A program made the translations under genes and the position numbers. The notes beneath the pieces are model-generated. The model was not told where the DNA came from. It saw nothing but the letters and a program-made list of their open reading frames with translations, and ran no database searches. DNA of 5,025 bases from Methylococcaceae bacterium NSM2-1 (GTDB lineage: Bacteria > Pseudomonadota > Gammaproteobacteria > Methylococcales > Methylomonadaceae): positions 1 to 5,025 of the forward strand of contig NQJI01000123.1 in assembly GCA_002256705.1 (NCBI GenBank), given 5' to 3'. Position 1 is the stretch's first letter. Each line of letters begins with the position of its first letter. Positions 1 to 5,025 of this stretch are shown here, one piece after another.

Positions 1-46
1 AAAGGATGATCCCGACATTGGGCCGGTATCCTTTAGAGTCTATCAT
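1..46 (-). CDS. rppH: RNA pyrophosphohydrolase RppH (Nudix), N-terminal 15 codons only
   Basis: Read on the minus strand from the ATG at 46-44, the frame gives MIDSKGYRPNVGIIL and then leaves the window. This closely matches the known N-terminus of RppH/NudH (E. coli begins MIDDDGYRPNVGIV), which is very characteristic. RppH is a cytoplasmic Nudix hydrolase that removes pyrophosphate from the 5' triphosphate end of mRNAs and so starts RNase E-dependent decay. The Nudix box and most of the usual roughly 160 residues lie outside the window. An AGG Shine-Dalgarno core (minus strand, near 54-52) sits about 5-7 bases before the ATG. The gene is divergent from the HAD gene at 206. From memory, the same divergent pairing occurs in Pseudomonas (PA0335/PA0336), which supports the call. 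The identification rests on 15 residues, but they are distinctive. Confidence 0.85.
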   Translation of the reverse strand, partial: MIDSKGYRPNVGIIL

Positions 47-205
47 GTTAAAACCTGTGTCTCTTACAAGCCCTATATCTTAATCTTGCTAACTGGTAAA
101 ATTACAAAATAGGTCAAGTTGTTTATTTAATGGCTCCATTGTTCCATAAAAAAACTCTAGACACCAGAGCACACAGTCCTTTTAATTACTTAAGACAGGT
201 TTAAC
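47..205. promoter_or_regulatory. Divergent intergenic promoter region between rppH and the HAD gene
   Basis: These 159 bases must hold the promoters of both flanking genes. On the plus strand TGGTAAAAT at 94-102 is an extended -10 candidate (TAAAAT matches TATAAT at five of six), but no good -35 lies upstream. On the minus strand a TTGACC hexamer (near 118-113) is a possible -35 for rppH, without a convincing -10. A perfect 5+2+5 palindrome, AATGGCTCCATT at 129-140, could be an operator. The two ends carry related ribosome-binding contexts: ACAGGTTTTAACATG for rppH and ACAGGTTTAACGTG for the HAD gene. Promoter positions are inference. Confidence 0.45.
94..102 (+). promoter_or_regulatory. Candidate extended -10 element for the HAD gene
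   Basis: TG at 94-95, then G, then TAAAAT at 97-102, reads as a TGN-type extended -10 with one mismatch to TATAAT. The expected -35 position (about 74-79, TATATC) is poor, so the element would depend on the TG contact. Transcription would begin near 109 and give a leader of about 97 bases. Weak evidence from pattern only. Confidence 0.25.
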
Positions 206-892
206 GTGAGTTTAGCAATTTTCGATTTGGATAATACCCTGATAGCCGATGACAGCGATTACTTATGGGGACAATTTCTTGTCGATCAGGGGATTGTTGA
301 TAAAGATCACTATGAAAGCGCCAACGCCAAGTTCTATGATGATTACAAACAAGGTACGCTGGATATTGTTGAGTTTCTGCGCTTTTCCCTGCAACCCCTA
401 GCCAATAACGATCCCGAACAACTGTATCAATGGCGGGCCCAATTTGTACAAGATGTCATCACACCGATATTATTGAAACCTGCACAGCAACTGATAACCA
501 AACATAGAGACCGGGGAGATACTTTACTGGTCATTACCGCAACCAACCGCTTTGTTACCGAGCCTATCGTTAAACTGTATAACATCGAAAATTTACTGGC
601 AACAACACCTGAATTTGTAGCAGGCAGATATACCGGTGGCTTCACTGGCATCCCTTGTTTTCAGGAAGGCAAAGTAAAATTATTGGATGAATGGTTAAAA
701 AGCTCGACTGAAACCCTACAGGGCAGCTGGTTTTATAGCGATTCTCATAACGATCTGCCTTTGCTCAAATTGGTCGATAATCCTGTTGCAGTTGACCCTG
801 ATGAAAAACTGACTGAATTTGCCAGAGCCGCTGATTGGCCGATCATCAGCTTAAGGCAGGGTCAATGTCCTGCTGAGCATTTTCATAAGTAA
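206..892 (+). CDS. HAD superfamily subfamily IB phosphatase-like hydrolase
   Basis: The 228-residue protein shows all four HAD motifs. Motif I is DLDNT at residues 7-11 (nucleophile D7, acid/base D9). Motif II is T111 in LLVITAT. The motif III lysine is K156 or K158 in EGKVK. Motif IV is DSHND at 179-183, with D179 and D183 for Mg2+. Residues 13-100 form the helical C1-type cap expected of subfamily IB, which includes SerB- and CicA-like proteins. No signal peptide or membrane segment is seen, so it should be a soluble cytoplasmic phosphomonoesterase. The substrate cannot be read from sequence; relatives in Pseudomonas are often labelled histidinol-phosphatase, which is not proven here. The GTG start is supported by an in-frame TAA at 191-193 only five codons upstream and by an AGG at 197-199 six bases away. 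It is divergent from rppH, and no clear terminator follows it. Confidence 0.9.
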   Translation: MSLAIFDLDNTLIADDSDYLWGQFLVDQGIVDKDHYESANAKFYDDYKQGTLDIVEFLRFSLQPLANNDPEQLYQWRAQFVQDVITPILLKPAQQLITKHRDRGDTLLVITATNRFVTEPIVKLYNIENLLATTPEFVAGRYTGGFTGIPCFQEGKVKLLDEWLKSSTETLQGSWFYSDSHNDLPLLKLVDNPVAVDPDEKLTEFARAADWPIISLRQGQCPAEHFHK

Positions 893-919
893 ACTTGTGA
901 AAAAGCGTCTTGCATCGCC

Positions 920-933
920 TTGAAGGTATTCAA
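920..933. repeat. Small perfect palindrome TTGAA-GGTA-TTCAA
   Basis: Five-base arms flank a four-base spacer. The right arm overlaps TTCAAA at 929-934, which with an 18-base spacer leads to GATAAT at 953-958. It could be an operator over a weak promoter, but arms this short occur by chance. Confidence 0.25.
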
Positions 934-958
934 AGATCAAAGATTAAGCCTGGATAAT
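929..958 (+). promoter_or_regulatory. Weak candidate sigma70 promoter after the HAD gene
   Basis: TTCAAA at 929-934 (four of six to TTGACA) and GATAAT at 953-958 (five of six to TATAAT) are separated by 18 bases. It would transcribe toward pat with a leader of about 400 bases. The call is from consensus match only and is less convincing than the extended -10 at 1022-1030. Confidence 0.25.
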
Positions 959-965
959 ACGAAAC

Positions 966-983
966 CTTATCAGTATTGATAAG
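966..983. repeat. Perfect 7-bp inverted repeat with 4-base loop downstream of the HAD gene
   Basis: CTTATCA (966-972), loop GTAT, TGATAAG (977-983). The stem is AT-rich and is followed by CGTCCCG rather than a T run, so it is a poor intrinsic terminator. It could be a protein-binding palindrome or a 3'-end stabilising hairpin of the HAD transcript. Confidence 0.4.
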
Positions 984-1021
984 CGTCCCGACATACCAGA
1001 ACTAAAGATGCAGTCAGGCAG

Positions 1022-1030
1022 TGCTATAAT
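1022..1030 (+). promoter_or_regulatory. Extended -10 promoter element, perfect TATAAT
   Basis: TG at 1022-1023, C, then a perfect TATAAT at 1025-1030 form a consensus extended -10. The -35 position 17 bases upstream (1002-1007, CTAAAG) is poor, as is usual when a TGN motif is present. Transcription would start near 1037 toward pat, giving either a leader of about 337 bases or a separate RNA ending near the T run at 1309-1316. This is the best promoter match in the window. Confidence 0.55.
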
Positions 1031-1250
1031 TACACTATCCAAAATCATCCAGGGGCAATCAAGATCAGGTATCTAATAAACACTTCCAAGCGACGGCTTC
1101 CAGCATCAGGACGGAGCAGACTGAAGTTATACTCTGCACGGCCACACAACGGAAAACCAATGTGACCGGCCTAGTACAACGTAACCCTATACGCATCAAC
1201 TTAAATGCGGCACAGAGCTAACTAATAAACCAAATAATCAATGGGTTATA

Positions 1251-1280
1251 TTGACCGGCAAACATGCTTTTAAGTTTAGT
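1251..1280 (+). promoter_or_regulatory. Candidate proximal promoter of pat
   Basis: TTGACC at 1251-1256 matches the -35 consensus at five of six. TTTAGT at 1275-1280, after an 18-base spacer, matches the -10 at four of six. Transcription would start near 1287, giving a pat leader of about 87 bases that includes only the downstream arm of the long inverted repeat. Confidence 0.3.
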
Positions 1281-1282
1281 CA

Positions 1283-1316
1283 ATCATAAGATATCGAATA
1301 TTTTGATGTTTTTTTT
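1283..1316 (+). terminator. Terminator-like AU-rich hairpin followed by T8
   Basis: ATCA (1283-1286) pairs with TGAT (1304-1307), and AGATAT (1289-1294) pairs with ATATTT (1298-1303, one G-U) around a CGA loop, with a two-base bulge. It is followed by G and eight T at 1309-1316. The T run is strong but the stem has almost no G-C pairs, so termination would be weak or conditional. It lies 57 bases before the pat start codon, so it could act as an attenuator or end an upstream RNA. Confidence 0.3.
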
Positions 1317-1362
1317 CAGCTCTGTGTCGTATTTATTTCACACAAAGCAATTTTTTCTTACT

Positions 1363-1368
1363 ACGGAG
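1363..1368 (+). promoter_or_regulatory. Ribosome-binding site of pat, ACGGAG
   Basis: GGAG at 1365-1368 lies five bases before the ATG at 1374 and fixes that start. The ACGGA core also matches the ANGGA pattern bound by CsrA/RsmA; the same ACGGA occurs at 1111-1115 and, inside a hairpin loop, at 1149-1153. Confidence 0.7.
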
Positions 1369-1373
1369 CATCA

Positions 1374-4055
1374 ATGGGTCCTCATTATTTAAACCGTTTT
1401 TTCACCCCTAAATCAGTTGCCATTGTTGGCGCATCAGAGCGTGAAAACAGTGTTGGATATCGACTACTGCTAAATATGCTGGAGGCTGGTTTTAAGGGCG
1501 GCCTTTATCCGGTGAACGACAAACGTGACCAATTATTAGGTTTAAAAGCCTACCCCGACTTGAATGCAGTCCCTGAAGAGTTGGATTTGGTGGTCATTGC
1601 CACACCTGCACCCAGCGTTCCCGGCATTATCCGCCAATGTGGTGAAAAGGGGGTTACCTCAGTCATTATTATTACTGCCGGCTTTGGTGAACTGGGATCA
1701 GAAGGAAAACGACTGCAGCAAGAAGTACTGGATATTGCTCGCCGTTACAGTATCCGTATTATTGGCCCGAACTGTCTGGGCGTTATTCGACCGAGCGGAC
1801 AGCTTAATGCGACCTTCGGCGATGGGACGGTTAAAGATGGTAATCTGGCGCTTTTATCTCAATCAGGCGCCGTTTGCACGGCCATTTTAGACTGGGCTAA
1901 AGTGCAGGACATCGGTTTTTCAACTGTCGTATCGATGGGTGGTGCGGCCGATATTGATTTTGGTGAGGTGCTGGATTATCTGGCAACCGACAGTAAAACC
2001 ACCGGAATCTTGATGTATGTAGAAGGCATACGCGATGCCCGCCGCTTTTTGAGTGGTCTTAAAGCTGCCGCTCGTTTAAAGCCAGTTATCCTGATTAAAT
2101 CTGGTCGTCATGAAGCGGGTTGCAAAGCCGCCATGTCGCATACGGGAGCTATGGTTGGCGGTGACAATGTCTTTGATGCCGCCATTGCACGAGCTGGCGT
2201 AGTTAGAGCCTACAGTATCAATGAATTGTTTTCTGCAGCCCGTGTTTTGGCAAACAACTATGTGGTCAAAAAAGACCGCTTGGCTATTATAACCAATGCC
2301 GGCGGCCCAGGGGTAATGAGTACCGACCGTGCCGAAGATGTCGGTATGCTTATGGCTGAGCTGAGCCCGGCCAGCATTGAAGCATTAAATGAGGTTCTAC
2401 CAGTACACTGGTCTCATGCCAATCCGATTGATATTCTGGGCGATGCCACCTCTGAACGTTACCAGAAAGCTTTGGAGATTTGCCTTAAAGATAAAAACAT
2501 AGACGGTGTACTGGTCATTTTGACGCCTCAGGCGATGACCAATCCAACACAAGTTGCTGAATGTATTATTGAGGGCGCCAAAGCCAGCAAAAAGCCGGTG
2601 TTAGCATCATGGACAGGAGGGGCAAGGGTTCAGGAAGGTCGAGATCTTTTTGCCAATAGCAGAGTAGCCCACTTTAACACCCCTGAAGCCGCTGTCGATG
2701 CATTTTCATTTGTGGCTAACTATGCCCAGAATCAGATCCTGCTGAAACAAATCCCTTCTCCCACTGATGAACTTGCAAAACCCGATGTTGAAGGTTCCCG
2801 TTTAATTATTGAGCGCGTACTTTCAGAAGGCCGTCAGGTTTTGACCGCCCAGGAATCCAAGGCCATACTTGCCGCCTTCCACATTCCGGTCACGCAAACC
2901 ATCAAGGTTTCCAGTGCAAAAGATGCCATGATTGCCGCTGAAACATTGAAATTTCCGGTGGTTTTGAAAGTCAATATGGCTGAATTCAGTCACAAATCCG
3001 ATATAGGCGGCGTTAGACTTAACATTAACAGTGTTCAGGATATTTCCCGCAACTATGCGGATATGGAGGCCGCCATTAAACTCAAGCATCCTGAAATAAC
3101 TGAAGTAGGCATGACTGTTGAACCCATGTTTTGTTCCCCCAGTGGCCGTGAGTTGATGATAGGTGTTGTCAGAGACCCCGTGTTTGGTCCTGCCGTCAGC
3201 TTTGGCCTGGGTGGAACCATGGTCGAAATCTTGCAGGATAATGCTGTCGCCCTGCCTCCGCTTAACGCCTATATGGTTGAGCAAATGATTGCCAAAACCA
3301 AGGCAGCCAAATATCTGCAGGCGTTCCGTCAATTACCTCCCGCGAATAAAAAAAGCCTGGTTGATGTGCTACTGAACGTATCAACCATGGTCAGTGAACT
3401 GCCAGAAATTTTAGAGCTGGATATCAATCCGCTGATCGTCGATGAACACGGTGTAATGGCTGTTGATGCCCGCATTAAAGCCCAATTATCCAATCAGCTG
3501 ACCCCATATTCCCACATGGCGATTCATCCTTATCCCCATGAATTAACCCAGCATTATCAATTGACCAATGGCCTTAATATCACCATCCGCCCTATCCGTC
3601 CCGAAGATGCAGTTTTGGAAAAGAATTTTTTCCATCGCTTGTCCGAACGCACAAAATATTTCAGGTTTATGCAAGCGTTACAGGAATTAACACCGGAAAT
3701 GATAGTCCGCTTCACGCAAATTGATTATGACCGTGAAATGGCCTTTGTTGCCGTAACTGAGGATGAAAATATGCCTAGTGAACTGGGTGTTGGACGTTAC
3801 CTGATGAATCCGGATGGCAATTCAGTAGAATTTGCGCTGGTGGTTGCTGATGATTGCCATTGTATGGGCATAGGCACCAGACTCATGAAAACATTGTTGC
3901 AAACAGCCAAATCCAAAGGCATGTCATTCTTTGAAGGTGAGGTGTTGGCTATTAACAAGCCTATGTTATCGCTGGTCAAGAAGCTTGGTTTCAGCATAGA
4001 AACAATTGCCGATGAAAATGAAGTCGTGCGCGTTGTTAAAGATTTAAGGCAATAG
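1374..4055 (+). CDS. pat: Pat/PatZ-like protein lysine acetyltransferase: NDP-forming acyl-CoA synthetase region fused to GNAT
   Basis: The 893-residue protein matches the length and order of enterobacterial Pat/YfiQ (about 886). Residues 10-140 are a CoA-binding Rossmann domain (AIVGASER 16-23, GPNCLGV 131-137). About 155-455 is the succinyl-CoA-ligase-like part (SQSGAV 162-167, SHTGA 255-259). About 480-705 is an ATP-grasp region (HKSDIGGV 540-547, DPVFGP 601-606, ELDINPL 681-687). About 735-890 is the GNAT domain, with QIDYDREMAFVAV at 782-794 identical to what I recall of E. coli YfiQ. E819 in VEFALVV aligns with the catalytic glutamate of Salmonella Pat (reported as E809). Pat acetylates and inactivates acetyl-CoA synthetase and other enzymes, using acetyl-CoA. 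H256 in SHTGA is the position of the phospho-histidine of ADP-forming acetyl-CoA synthetases and is lost in enteric Pat, so ligase activity is possible here. The GNAT acetyl-CoA loop reads HCMGIG instead of Q/R-x-x-G-x-G. The upstream region is long and structured. Confidence 0.9.
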   Translation: MGPHYLNRFFTPKSVAIVGASERENSVGYRLLLNMLEAGFKGGLYPVNDKRDQLLGLKAYPDLNAVPEELDLVVIATPAPSVPGIIRQCGEKGVTSVIIITAGFGELGSEGKRLQQEVLDIARRYSIRIIGPNCLGVIRPSGQLNATFGDGTVKDGNLALLSQSGAVCTAILDWAKVQDIGFSTVVSMGGAADIDFGEVLDYLATDSKTTGILMYVEGIRDARRFLSGLKAAARLKPVILIKSGRHEAGCKAAMSHTGAMVGGDNVFDAAIARAGVVRAYSINELFSAARVLANNYVVKKDRLAIITNAGGPGVMSTDRAEDVGMLMAELSPASIEALNEVLPVHWSHANPIDILGDATSERYQKALEICLKDKNIDGVLVILTPQAMTNPTQVAECIIEGAKASKKPVLASWTGGARVQEGRDLFANSRVAHFNTPEAAVDAFSFVANYAQNQILLKQIPSPTDELAKPDVEGSRLIIERVLSEGRQVLTAQESKAILAAFHIPVTQTIKVSSAKDAMIAAETLKFPVVLKVNMAEFSHKSDIGGVRLNINSVQDISRNYADMEAAIKLKHPEITEVGMTVEPMFCSPSGRELMIGVVRDPVFGPAVSFGLGGTMVEILQDNAVALPPLNAYMVEQMIAKTKAAKYLQAFRQLPPANKKSLVDVLLNVSTMVSELPEILELDINPLIVDEHGVMAVDARIKAQLSNQLTPYSHMAIHPYPHELTQHYQLTNGLNITIRPIRPEDAVLEKNFFHRLSERTKYFRFMQALQELTPEMIVRFTQIDYDREMAFVAVTEDENMPSELGVGRYLMNPDGNSVEFALVVADDCHCMGIGTRLMKTLLQTAKSKGMSFFEGEVLAINKPMLSLVKKLGFSIETIADENEVVRVVKDLRQ

Positions 4056-4063
4056 TAAAGTCC

Positions 4064-4096
4064 CTGCTATACCCGCATTTATTGCGGGTATAGCAG
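4064..4096. terminator. Perfect 14-bp hairpin between convergent pat and glgP, probable bidirectional terminator
   Basis: CTGCTATACCCGCA (4064-4077) and TGCGGGTATAGCAG (4083-4096) pair perfectly around the loop TTTAT. The hairpin begins nine bases after the pat stop and lies 19 bases past the glgP stop on the other strand, so it can serve both convergent genes. Neither side has a strong T tract: the plus strand continues ACATTAATC and the minus strand continues GGACTTTACT. It may therefore act partly by protecting 3' ends. No other feature is seen in the 59-base gap. Confidence 0.75.
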
Positions 4097-4114
4097 ACAT
4101 TAATCATTGAGAGA

Positions 4115-5025
4115 TTATTTATGCTTTACTGCTTGAGGTTTTAATTTCCAGATATCCCGATTGTATTCGCTAATCGTTCTATCGGTAGAGAATTTGCCAC
4201 TGTTCGCACAATTTAAAATGCTCATTTTGGTCCAATGATCTTTATCTCGATAGGCATCTTCAACGCGTTTTTGTGCATCAATATAACTGCGAAAATCAGC
4301 AATGGTCATCCATGGATCATATGAACTTTTTATGGAGCTGATCAGATCATCAAATATGCCCGGTTCAAATTGATTAAAATGACCGGACTCCAGAAGATGC
4401 ATGACCTGCTGCAAGTCTTCATCCTGGTCGATAATAGCGACCGGATCATAGTGGCCTCGCCTCGCTTCAATTTGTTCTTCAGTCAAACCAAACAGAAAAA
4501 AGTTTTCATCACCCACTTCTTCACGAATTTCAATGTTGGCGCCATCCAGTGTGCCAATAGTGATTGCGCCGTTCATCATCAGCTTCATGTTGCCGGTACC
4601 CGAAGCTTCCTTGCCGGCGGTGGATATTTGTTCGGACAAATCAGCGCCCGGGCATATTTTTTCCATAGCTGAAACGCGATAATCCGGCAAAAACAGCAAG
4701 GCTAATTTATTATCGGTGTCAGGGTCTGAATTAATAACCTGGGCAACATTATTGATGAATTTGATGGTTTTTTTTGCCATCCGATAACCGGGAGCCGCTT
4801 TCCCTCCGATTAATACGCATCTGGCCACCCGGCTATCGGCGTCACCTTTTTTTATGCAGTTATAAAGATGAATAACATGCAAAACATTTAACAGTTGACG
4901 CTTGTATTCATGAATGCGTTTAACCTGCACATCAAATAAGGCATCAACACTCAAATGTAAAACAGTGTCATGTTTCTGTTTTTTATAGTCAATCAAACGC
5001 TGTTTTGCTGCCTGTTTGATAGCAC
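4115..5025 (-). CDS. glgP: Glycogen/maltodextrin phosphorylase, C-terminal part (start lies beyond the right edge)
   Basis: About 303 codons of a protein normally about 800-840 residues long are present, ending at TAA (4117-4115). The frame stays open to 5025 (AIKQAAKQRLIDY before 4987), so the TTG at 4996 is internal and not a start. GlgP is a cytoplasmic GT35 enzyme that uses pyridoxal phosphate to release glucose-1-phosphate from the non-reducing ends of alpha-1,4-glucans. Visible signatures are QVKRIHEYKRQLLN (about 4927-4886), GGKAAPGYRMAKKTIKF, LPDYRVSAMEKICPGAD, and the PLP-binding motif EASGTGNMKLMMN, whose lysine is encoded at 4585-4583. The C-terminus has ILNCANSGKFSTDRTISEYN, typical of full-length bacterial phosphorylases. 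No frameshift or missing residue is seen. It converges on pat, and its promoter and any glycogen operon partners lie outside the window. GlgP versus MalP substrate preference cannot be decided from this part. Confidence 0.95.
   Translation of the reverse strand, partial: AIKQAAKQRLIDYKKQKHDTVLHLSVDALFDVQVKRIHEYKRQLLNVLHVIHLYNCIKKGDADSRVARCVLIGGKAAPGYRMAKKTIKFINNVAQVINSDPDTDNKLALLFLPDYRVSAMEKICPGADLSEQISTAGKEASGTGNMKLMMNGAITIGTLDGANIEIREEVGDENFFLFGLTEEQIEARRGHYDPVAIIDQDEDLQQVMHLLESGHFNQFEPGIFDDLISSIKSSYDPWMTIADFRSYIDAQKRVEDAYRDKDHWTKMSILNCANSGKFSTDRTISEYNRDIWKLKPQAVKHK

Larger units (their letters stand above)
1037..1316 (+). ncRNA. Possible structured small RNA or attenuated leader upstream of pat
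   Basis: The span runs from the inferred start below the perfect extended -10 to the end of a T8 run, about 280 bases, with no coding potential. Visible foldings are GCAGA/TCTGC (1116-1120 with 1133-1137), GGCC-A-CACA with TGTG-ACC-GGCC (1140-1148 with 1161-1171, loop ACGGAAAACCAA), GTAACCC/GGGTTAT (1181-1187 with 1243-1249, one G-U), and the AU-rich terminator-like hairpin at 1283-1307. It does not resemble 6S RNA, tmRNA, SRP RNA or RNase P RNA. It may be a free RNA or just the 5' part of the pat mRNA. Both ends are inferred. Confidence 0.25.
1202..1335. repeat. Long-range inverted repeat, 18-bp arms 98 bases apart, upstream of pat
   Basis: The arm at 1202-1219 (core GCGGCACAGAGCT) can pair with 1318-1335 (core AGCTCTGTGTCGT) over 18 consecutive positions with two G-U pairs and no bulge. 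The downstream arm ends 28 bases before the pat ribosome-binding site. In RNA the arms would close a domain containing the T8 run. As DNA they could be two operator half-regions or the ends of a small degenerate palindromic element. No target-site duplication was seen. The pairing is read directly from the sequence; its role is inference. Confidence 0.6.
893..1373. other. 481-bp intergenic region upstream of pat, no credible protein gene
   Basis: All frames contain only short open stretches. Examples are a 22-codon plus-strand ORF from 1008 without a ribosome-binding site, and a minus-strand run of about 41 codons across 1168-1046 without ATG. Neither resembles a known protein. The region instead holds promoter-like elements (953-958, 1022-1030, 1251-1280), small palindromes (920-933, 966-983), two hairpins at 1116-1171, an AU-rich hairpin with a T8 run (1283-1316), and long paired arms at 1202-1219 and 1318-1335. 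The simplest reading is a long regulatory leader of pat, or a separate small RNA followed by the pat promoter. Confidence 0.7.

Noticed and set aside
1..34. Inverted repeat AAAGGAT...ATCCTTT at the left edge, resembling a terminator
   Set aside because: It lies within the first codons of rppH on the minus strand and has no T tract; coding explains it better.
427..651. Minus-strand open frame inside the HAD gene
   Set aside because: Shadow frame with no recognisable motif; the plus-strand HAD motifs explain the region.
10..994. Direct repeat TCCCGACAT at 10-18 and 986-994, and TGACCGGC at 1163-1170 and 1252-1259
   Set aside because: Eight- to nine-base repeats are expected by chance in 5 kb, and the first copy of TCCCGACAT is within rppH.
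1046..1168. Minus-strand open run of about 41 codons in the intergenic region
   Set aside because: No ATG or ribosome-binding site and no resemblance to a known protein; length is within chance.
1324..1344. CRP-like site (TGTG...TCACACA) upstream of pat, expected because E. coli patZ is CRP-activated
   Set aside because: The spacing between TGTG and CACA is 12 bases or more and the correctly spaced left half-site (1327-1331) is TCGTA, so it does not fit TGTGA-N6-TCACA.
1564..1890. Second plus-strand open frame inside pat
   Set aside because: Overlaps the Rossmann and succinyl-CoA-ligase-like coding sequence in another frame; no ribosome-binding site or family resemblance.
2823..3332. 169-codon minus-strand open frame inside pat
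   Set aside because: Antisense to the ATP-grasp region; its composition follows the codon pattern of pat and no family is recognised.
3797..3997. Minus-strand open frame opposite the GNAT domain
   Set aside because: Shadow of pat; the GNAT motifs are clearly on the plus strand.
4370..4672. Plus-strand open frame opposite glgP
   Set aside because: Antisense to the phosphorylase PLP-binding region, with no independent evidence.
4994..4996. TTG as start of a short phosphorylase
   Set aside because: The frame continues upstream to the window edge with phosphorylase-like sequence (AIKQAAKQRL), so TTG is an internal leucine codon.

Overview
The window looks like chromosomal core sequence from a gammaproteobacterium with moderate GC. 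The protein families are of gammaproteobacterial type: RppH, a HAD-IB hydrolase, a Pat-type protein acetyltransferase and glycogen phosphorylase. A methanotroph-like or Pseudomonas-like relative is possible, but the genus cannot be fixed from the sequence. There are no mobile elements, CRISPR arrays, tRNAs or rRNAs.

Layout. (1) 1-46, minus strand: the first 15 codons of rppH, an mRNA 5'-end pyrophosphohydrolase, running off the left edge. This is too short to be found by ORF length, but its N-terminus is diagnostic. (2) 47-205: a divergent promoter region shared by rppH and the next gene. (3) 206-892, plus: a complete HAD-IB phosphatase with all four HAD motifs and a GTG start. (4) 893-1373: 481 bases without a gene. 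It carries an extended -10 element, several hairpins, an AU-rich hairpin followed by eight T, and an 18-bp long-range inverted repeat lying just upstream of the next gene. This is the least explained part of the window. (5) 1374-4055, plus: a complete 893-residue Pat/PatZ-like protein, with an NDP-forming acyl-CoA synthetase region fused to a C-terminal GNAT acetyltransferase. (6) 4056-4114: a short convergent gap with a perfect 14-bp hairpin. (7) 4115-5025, minus: the C-terminal third of glycogen phosphorylase (glgP), open through the right edge.

The genes do not form one operon. rppH and the HAD gene are divergent. pat has its own long upstream region and converges on glgP. A loose theme is central-carbon and post-transcriptional or post-translational control: mRNA decapping, lysine acetylation of enzymes such as acetyl-CoA synthetase, and glycogen breakdown. 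No common pathway is shown by the sequence.

No clearly new system is visible. The best leads are the structured leader of pat and the fact that this Pat homologue keeps the SHTGA histidine of active ADP-forming acyl-CoA synthetases, which the enterobacterial Pat proteins have lost.
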